Below, piece after piece: positions 61,438-64,000 of a stretch of 64,000 nucleotides of DNA. Made by a program: the position numbers and the translations under genes. Each line of letters starts with the position of its first letter. The stretch's first letter is position 1. Source of the stretch: Xestospongia bergquistia (taxonomy: Eukaryota > Porifera > Demospongiae > Haplosclerida > Petrosiidae); assembly GCA_963965975.1 (NCBI GenBank), contig OZ014418.1:4724775-4788774 (forward strand), in the 5' to 3' direction. Below the pieces are notes generated by a model, which saw only the letters and a list, made by a program, of their open reading frames with translations, had not been told where the DNA came from and did not search any database.

Positions 61438-64000
61438 TAAAGACTTTAGAATTTTTAGAGTATTGAGTGAAGTTTATAAGGTAAACAGCTCATTCTAAAA
61501 AGCTCTATGAAACTAACTAAATAAACTATTATTAACAGTTTAGTAAGTTAGTTTGTGATAACACTCTAAAGTCTTTAATTTAAAGACTTTAGAAGGTTTA
61601 GACTATTGAGTAAAGTTTAATATGTAAACTGCTCAGTCTAAAGGACTCTATGGGACTAAAGAAATAAACTGCTATTAACAGTTTAGTAAGTTGGTTTGCA
61701 TTAACCCTCTAAAGTCTTTAATTTAAAGACTTTAGAAGCTTTAGACTATTGAATGAAGTTTGTAAAGTAAACTGATAGGTCTAAAGGACTCTATGGGACT
61801 AACTAAATTAACTGTTATTAACAGTTTAGTAAGTTGGTTTGCATTAACACTCTAAAGTCTTTAATTTAAAGACTTTAGAAGGTGTAAACTATTGAGTAAA
61901 GTTTATAAAGTAAACTGCTCAGTCTAAAGGACTCTATGGGACTAAAAAAATAAACTGCTATTAACAGTTTAGTGCTTGGTTTGCATTAACCCTCTAAAGT
62001 CTTTAATTTAAAGACTTTAGAAGGCTTAGACTATTGAGTGAAGTTTTTTAAAGTAAACTGATAGGTCTAAAGGACTCTATGGGACTAACTAAATTAACTG
62101 CTATTAACAGTTTATTAAGTTTGTTTGCATTAAAACTCTAAAGTCTTTAATTTAAAGACTTTAGAAGGTTTAAACTATTGAGTAAAGTTTATAAAGTCAA
62201 CTGCTCAGTCTAAAGGACTCTATGGGTCTAAAGAAATAAACTGCTATTAACAGTTTAGTAAGTTGGTTTGCATTAACACTCTAAAGTCTTTAATTTAAAG
62301 ACTTTAGAAGGTTTAGACTATTGAGTGAGGTTAATAAAGTAAAAAACTCAGTCTAAAGGACACTATGAAACTAAGTAAATAATCTGCTATTAACAGTTTA
62401 GTAAGTTGGTTTGCATTAACTCTCTTAAGTCTTTAATTTAAAGACTTTAGAAGGTTTAGACTATTGAGTGAAGTTTGTAAAGTAAACTGATAGGTCAAAA
62501 GGACTCTATGGGACTAACCCAATTAACTGTTATTAACAGTTTAGTAAGTTTGTTTGCATTAACAATCTAAAGTCTTTAATTTAAAGACTTTAGAAGGTTT
62601 GAACTATTGAGTAATGTCTATAAAGTAAACTGCTCAGTCTAAAGGACTCTATGGGACTAAAGAAATAAACTGCTATTAACAGTTTAGTAAGTTTGTTTGC
62701 ATTAACCCTCTAAAGTCTTTAATTTAAAGACTTTAGAAGGTTTAGACTATTCAATGAAGTTTGTAAAGTAAACTTATAGGTCTAAAGGACTCTATGGGAC
62801 TCACTAAATAAACTGTTATTAACAGTTTAGTAAGTTGGTTTGCATTAACACTCTAAAGTCTTTAATTTAAAGACTTTAGAAGGTTTAAACTATTGAGTAA
62901 AGATTATAAAGTAAACTGCTCAGTCTAAAGGACTCTATGGGACTAAAAAAATAAACTGCTATTAACAGTTTAGTAAGTTGGTTTGCATTAACCCTCTAAA
63001 GTCTTTAATTTAAAGACTTTAGAAGGTTTAGACTATTGAGTGAAGTTTTTTAAAGTAAACTGATAGGTCTAATGGACTCTATGGGACTTTCTAAATTAAC
63101 TGCTATTAAGAGTTTAGTAATTTAGTTTGCATTAACACTCTAAAGTCTTTAATTTAAAGACTTTAGAAGGTTTAAACTATTTAGTAAAGTTTATAAAGTA
63201 AACTGCTCAGTCTAAAGGACTCTATGGGTCTAAAGAAATAAACTGCTATTAACAGTTTAGTAAGTTGGTTTGCATTAACACTCTAAAGTCTTTAATTTAA
63301 AGACTTTAGAAGGTTTAGACTATTGGGTAAAGTTTATAAGGTAGACTGCTAAGTTTGAATGACTCTATGGGACTAAAGAAATGAACTGCTATTAACAGTT
63401 CAGAAAGTTTGTTTGCATTAACGCTCTAAAGTCTTTAATTTAAAGACTTTAGAAGGTTTAGACTATTGAGTGAAGTTTATGAAGTAAACAGCTCAGTCTA
63501 AAGGGCTCTATGAAACTAAATAAATAAACTATTATTAACAGTTTAATAAGTTCGTCTGCATTAACACTCTAAAGTCTTTAATTTAAAGACTTTAGAAGGT
63601 TTAGACTATTGAGTAAAGTTTATAAAGTAAACTGCTCAGTGTAAAGGATTCTATGGGACTAAAGAAATAAACTGCTATTAACAGTTTAGTAAGTTTGTTT
63701 GCATTAACGCTCTAAAGTCTTTAATTTAAAGACTTTAGAAAGTTTAGACTATTGAGTGAAGTTTATAAAGTATAGAGCTCAGTCTAAAGGGCTCTATGAA
63801 ACTAGCTAAATAAACTATTATTAACAGTTTAGTAAGTTAGTTTGTGATAACACTATAAAGTCTTTAATTTAAAGACTTTAGAAGGTTTAGACTGTTTAAT
63901 AAAGTTTATAAAGTAAACTGCTCAGTCTAAAGGACTGTATGAAACTAACTATATAAACTGCTGTTAACAGTTTAGTAAGTTGGTTTGCATTAACACTCTA

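Larger units (their letters stand above)
1..64000. repeat. 143-bp AT-rich satellite array with higher-order repeats
   Basis: The entire window is head-to-tail copies of one monomer. Successive occurrences of the block TAAAGACTTTAG fall at 1, 145, 288, 431, 574, 717, 860 and onward to the last line, almost always 143 or 144 bp apart. All copies have the same orientation and no unique DNA interrupts them. A representative copy has about 42 G+C in 143 bp (29%). The monomer length is not a multiple of three and stop codons occur in every frame, so coding potential is negligible. Both window ends lie inside the array, so its full size is unknown. A centromeric or pericentromeric role is inferred from the organisation and not shown by any motif. 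I do not recognise the family. Confidence 0.98.
57184..64000. repeat. Region C4, distantly related to C1-C3
   Basis: It starts with the A-B-C-D-E-F-G-H-I order from 57184. It carries several C1-C3 markers in the same relative order: F with GGTCTGAAGG (57900), H with GACTAAGAAAATGAAC (58187), E with AGACTGTAG (58759), I' with a GCCATTA junction near 59608, and I with CAGTATAG near 61005. Between these it lacks long stretches present in C2, since the offset to C2 changes from about 48090 to 43082. From 61438 onward the order is irregular, with a divergent monomer near 62298 (GAGGTTAATAAAG, AAAAAACTCAG). Confidence 0.7.

Noticed and set aside
1-64000. Protein-coding genes or long reading frames
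   Set aside because: The 143-bp period shifts the frame every monomer, and stop codons (TAA, TAG) occur in all frames of both strands. Any open stretch is short and is only satellite sequence.
1-64000. CRISPR array
   Set aside because: The repeats are contiguous 143-bp units whose intervening parts are as conserved as the palindromic parts. There are no unique spacers and no cas genes.
1-64000. TATA-box promoters (TTTATAAAG in most monomers)
   Set aside because: The motif is part of an AT-rich dyad repeated hundreds of times with no downstream gene. Satellite transcription is possible, but nothing in the sequence shows it.
1-64000. CENP-B box
   Set aside because: Some monomers contain GTTCGTTTGCATTAAC, which starts with TTCG. 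They lack the A at the required spacing and the CGGG core, so this is not a CENP-B box.
1-64000. Telomere-like TTAACCC in C and E monomers
   Set aside because: It is a single occurrence per monomer from a point variant of TTAACAC, not a tandem telomeric repeat.
1-64000. Identification as a particular beetle, fish or plant satellite
   Set aside because: Satellites of about 140 bp with high AT content occur in many groups, including a 142-bp one in a tenebrionid beetle. I cannot recall a matching sequence, and length alone is no evidence of identity.

Overview
The whole 64 kb window is one uninterrupted satellite DNA array. It is built from head-to-tail copies of an AT-rich monomer of 143 bp (144 bp in some subtypes), about 447 copies, all in the same orientation. 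I see no protein-coding gene, RNA gene, transposon or unique spacer. A representative monomer is about 29% G+C by hand count. Long tandem arrays with higher-order repeat (HOR) structure are typical of eukaryotic centromeric or pericentromeric heterochromatin, so a eukaryotic chromosome is inferred. I do not recognise the satellite family and cannot name the organism. The array runs off both ends of the window.

Each monomer starts, in the phase used here, at TAAAGACTTTAG. It carries three short dyads: a 12-bp inverted repeat with a 3-nt centre at every monomer junction, a 6-bp dyad near position 35, and an 8-bp dyad near position 90. Monomers fall into about nine recurrent subtypes, named A to I here, plus variants B' and I'. 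Their commonest order, A-B-C-D-E-F-G-H-I, gives a HOR of about 1.29 kb. The subtypes belong to two classes that mostly alternate, which points to an ancestral dimer of about 286 bp.

A third level lies above the HOR. Positions 1-9093 (C1) and 9094-18111 (C2) are two adjacent versions of a unit of about 9.1-9.8 kb, with the same order of private variants. Positions 23545-29557 (C3) are a shortened third version, and 57184-64000 (C4) resembles them more distantly. A second superrepeat links about 32.7-39.4 kb (P1) with 42.1-48.2 kb (P2) at an offset of 8.7-9.4 kb. It includes a six-monomer block of unusual monomers at 35997-36851 and 45151-46004.

The linking regions show recent local amplification: a 857-bp six-monomer tandem duplication (19256-20969), an eight-monomer duplication with a 1145-bp period (29844-31.9 kb), and overlapping 13- and 17-monomer duplications at 52.7-57.2 kb. 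Broken or hybrid monomers mark recombination points: 8019-8236, 16537-16679, 22973-23115, 38282-38425, 40857-40999, 52731-52873, 54733-54894, 60191-60333 and 61335-61437. The window is best read as a record of unequal exchange and gene conversion in a probable centromeric satellite. All coordinates and subtype calls were made by eye.
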